DNA of 6,447 nucleotides, taken from assembly GCA_009927255.1 (NCBI GenBank), contig RFNJ01000036.1, forward strand, positions 1-6,447, read 5' to 3'. Both the position numbers and the translations under genes were made by a program. Positions 5,539 through 6,447 of the stretch are shown one piece after another; the first letter of the stretch is position 1, and each line of letters starts with the position of its first letter. Source of the stretch: Pseudomonadota bacterium (lineage in GTDB: Bacteria > Pseudomonadota > Alphaproteobacteria > UBA2136 > UBA6156). The notes beneath the pieces are model-generated. The model was not told where the DNA came from. It made no database searches and saw only the letters and a program-made list of their open reading frames with translations.

Positions 5539-5844
5539 ATGGCCGCCAATAATAACTCCAATCATCTCCACTACGACAAACAAAAACTGCTCAAAGACTA
5601 CACCACCACCTTCGCCCTGATGATGGCTACCATGGTCATCGGCGTCGCCGGAGCCTTGGCCTACTTCTTCGGCCTCATCACCTACCTCGGCGGCTGGAGC
5701 CACAGCAAAAGCACCCCCTTCGTCAACACCTTCGCCGACAGAATCACCCTCGAATACCAAGGCACCAAACTCCCCATGTACCAAGACCCCTCGCTGGCCG
5801 AAGGGTTCCTAAAGGCGGAAGAAAAGGCAAAGAAAGCTCACTAA
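5539..5844 (+). CDS. Unknown 101-aa one-helix protein between ctaD and ctaE
   Basis: I do not recognise this protein. It has a polar, Asn/His/Lys-rich N-terminus (1-20), one hydrophobic segment (about 24-46, TTTFALMMATMVIGVAGALAYFF), then a polar region of about 55 residues. That region contains TFADRITLEYQGTKLPMYQDPSLAEGF and ends in a charged EEKAKKAH. A good Shine-Dalgarno sequence, AGGA (5527-5530), stands 8 bases before the ATG, and ctaE starts 1 base after its stop. This arrangement points to tightly coupled expression with the oxidase. It may be a small accessory subunit of the complex, comparable in size and topology to subunit IV-type one-helix proteins, or an assembly factor. No motif proves either. 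Confidence 0.78.
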   Translation: MAANNNSNHLHYDKQKLLKDYTTTFALMMATMVIGVAGALAYFFGLITYLGGWSHSKSTPFVNTFADRITLEYQGTKLPMYQDPSLAEGFLKAEEKAKKAH

Positions 5845-5845
5845 C

Positions 5846-6447
5846 ATGGCTCAACACCACGCCAACCACGACCACGATTTCTTCATCCCCGCCGGCTCTA
5901 TCTGGCCGCCACTCACCTGCCTCGGCGCGGGCCTCATGGCCTTCGGTTTCATCCTGCACTTGCACTACCAGCCCACCATCGTCGGCAACGGCATGATGGG
6001 CGTCGGGCTGCTGCTGGTTATCATGGCCGCCTTCCAGTGGTTTTTTAAACTGGTCGATGAAGCCCGCCAGCGCGGCTTCAAAACCGGCAACGTGCCCGTG
6101 GTGCTCGATTTAGCCAACCGCTACGGCATGATTTTCTTTATTGTCTCCGAAATCATGTTCTTCGCCGCCTTCTTCGCCGGCTATTTCTACCTGCGCGGCC
6201 ACAACCCCGAATGGCCCCCTGCCAACATCGAAATGCTGCCCATCCACCTGCCGGTGCTCAACACGCTGCTGCTGCTCACCAGCGGCGCCACCGTCACCTG
6301 GGCGCACCACGCGCTGCTGCTCAACCGCCGCGCCGATGCCATCCTCGCCACCTTCCTCACCTGGCAGCTCGGCGTCATCTTTTTGGCCTGCCAAATCTAC
6401 GAATATACCCACGCGCAATATACCATCAGCAGCGGCGTCTACGGCAG
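5846..6447 (+). CDS. ctaE: Cytochrome c oxidase subunit III (3' end outside window)
   Basis: The 200 residues visible belong to subunit III, the non-catalytic membrane subunit that stabilises subunit I and supports proton uptake. The family motif IVSEIMFFAAFFAGYFY (99-115) contains the conserved E102. TWAHHALL (151-158), WQLGVIFLACQIYEY (173-187) and QYTISSGVYG (191-200) follow in the usual order. Predicted helices lie near 22-38, 47-66, 92-115, 137-158 and 165-185. The N-terminus is histidine-rich (MAQHHANHDHD). The segment before the SE motif (KTGNVPVVLDLANRYGM) departs from the common HT...GLRYGM form. Family length suggests that roughly 60-90 residues lie beyond the window. The start lies 1 base after the preceding gene's stop. 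Confidence 0.96.
   Translation, partial: MAQHHANHDHDFFIPAGSIWPPLTCLGAGLMAFGFILHLHYQPTIVGNGMMGVGLLLVIMAAFQWFFKLVDEARQRGFKTGNVPVVLDLANRYGMIFFIVSEIMFFAAFFAGYFYLRGHNPEWPPANIEMLPIHLPVLNTLLLLTSGATVTWAHHALLLNRRADAILATFLTWQLGVIFLACQIYEYTHAQYTISSGVYG

Overview
The window is a dense one-strand gene cluster for an aa3-type cytochrome c oxidase (complex IV), preceded by about 280 bases of repeat-rich intergenic DNA. The host is very probably a proteobacterium: the cluster pairs a Cox11-type copper chaperone with CtaA/CtaB heme A enzymes and CtaD/CtaE subunits. The class is not settled. The cysteine-paired CtaA resembles the beta/gamma type. The scattered palindromic and 8-bp repeats, one apparently inserted in frame in a gene, recall Rickettsia-like alphaproteobacteria. 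The oxidase subunit I is of the A2 (YSHPxVY) kind rather than the HPEVY kind usual in alphaproteobacteria and mitochondria.

Layout. Positions 1-277 hold no gene: three back-to-back perfect hairpins (1-54), a TTAAG palindrome pair (64-90), a large imperfect inverted repeat with a T-run/A-run core (124-190) and an 8-bp tandem repeat (202-233). Then, all on the + strand: ctaA (heme A synthase, 278-1339), ctaB (heme O synthase, 1343-2257), ctaG/cox11 (CuB insertion, 2261-2842), a membrane-anchored alpha/beta hydrolase (2859-3719), ctaD (subunit I, 3747-5330), a 63-aa one-helix protein (5343-5534), a 101-aa one-helix protein of unknown family (5539-5844) and ctaE (subunit III, 5846 to the window end, incomplete). 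Gaps between genes are 1-27 bases and no internal terminator is visible, so this is probably one operon.

How the genes work together. CtaB farnesylates heme B to heme O and CtaA oxidises heme O to heme A. Cox11 delivers copper to the CuB site of subunit I. CtaD carries heme a, heme a3 and CuB, and CtaE is the accompanying subunit III. Subunit II (ctaC), which holds CuA, is not in the window, nor are Sco or Surf1. The hydrolase and the 101-aa protein have no established role in this pathway.

Main points of interest: the A2 signature in CtaD; replacement of the usual Mg-ligand aspartate by glycine (HGTYYVVAHIH); an apparently inserted palindromic element and an 8-bp tandem repeat, each in a different cytoplasmic loop of CtaA; the extra hydrolase and unknown small protein; and a very strong C-over-G bias of the coding strand, which produces long spurious antisense reading frames.
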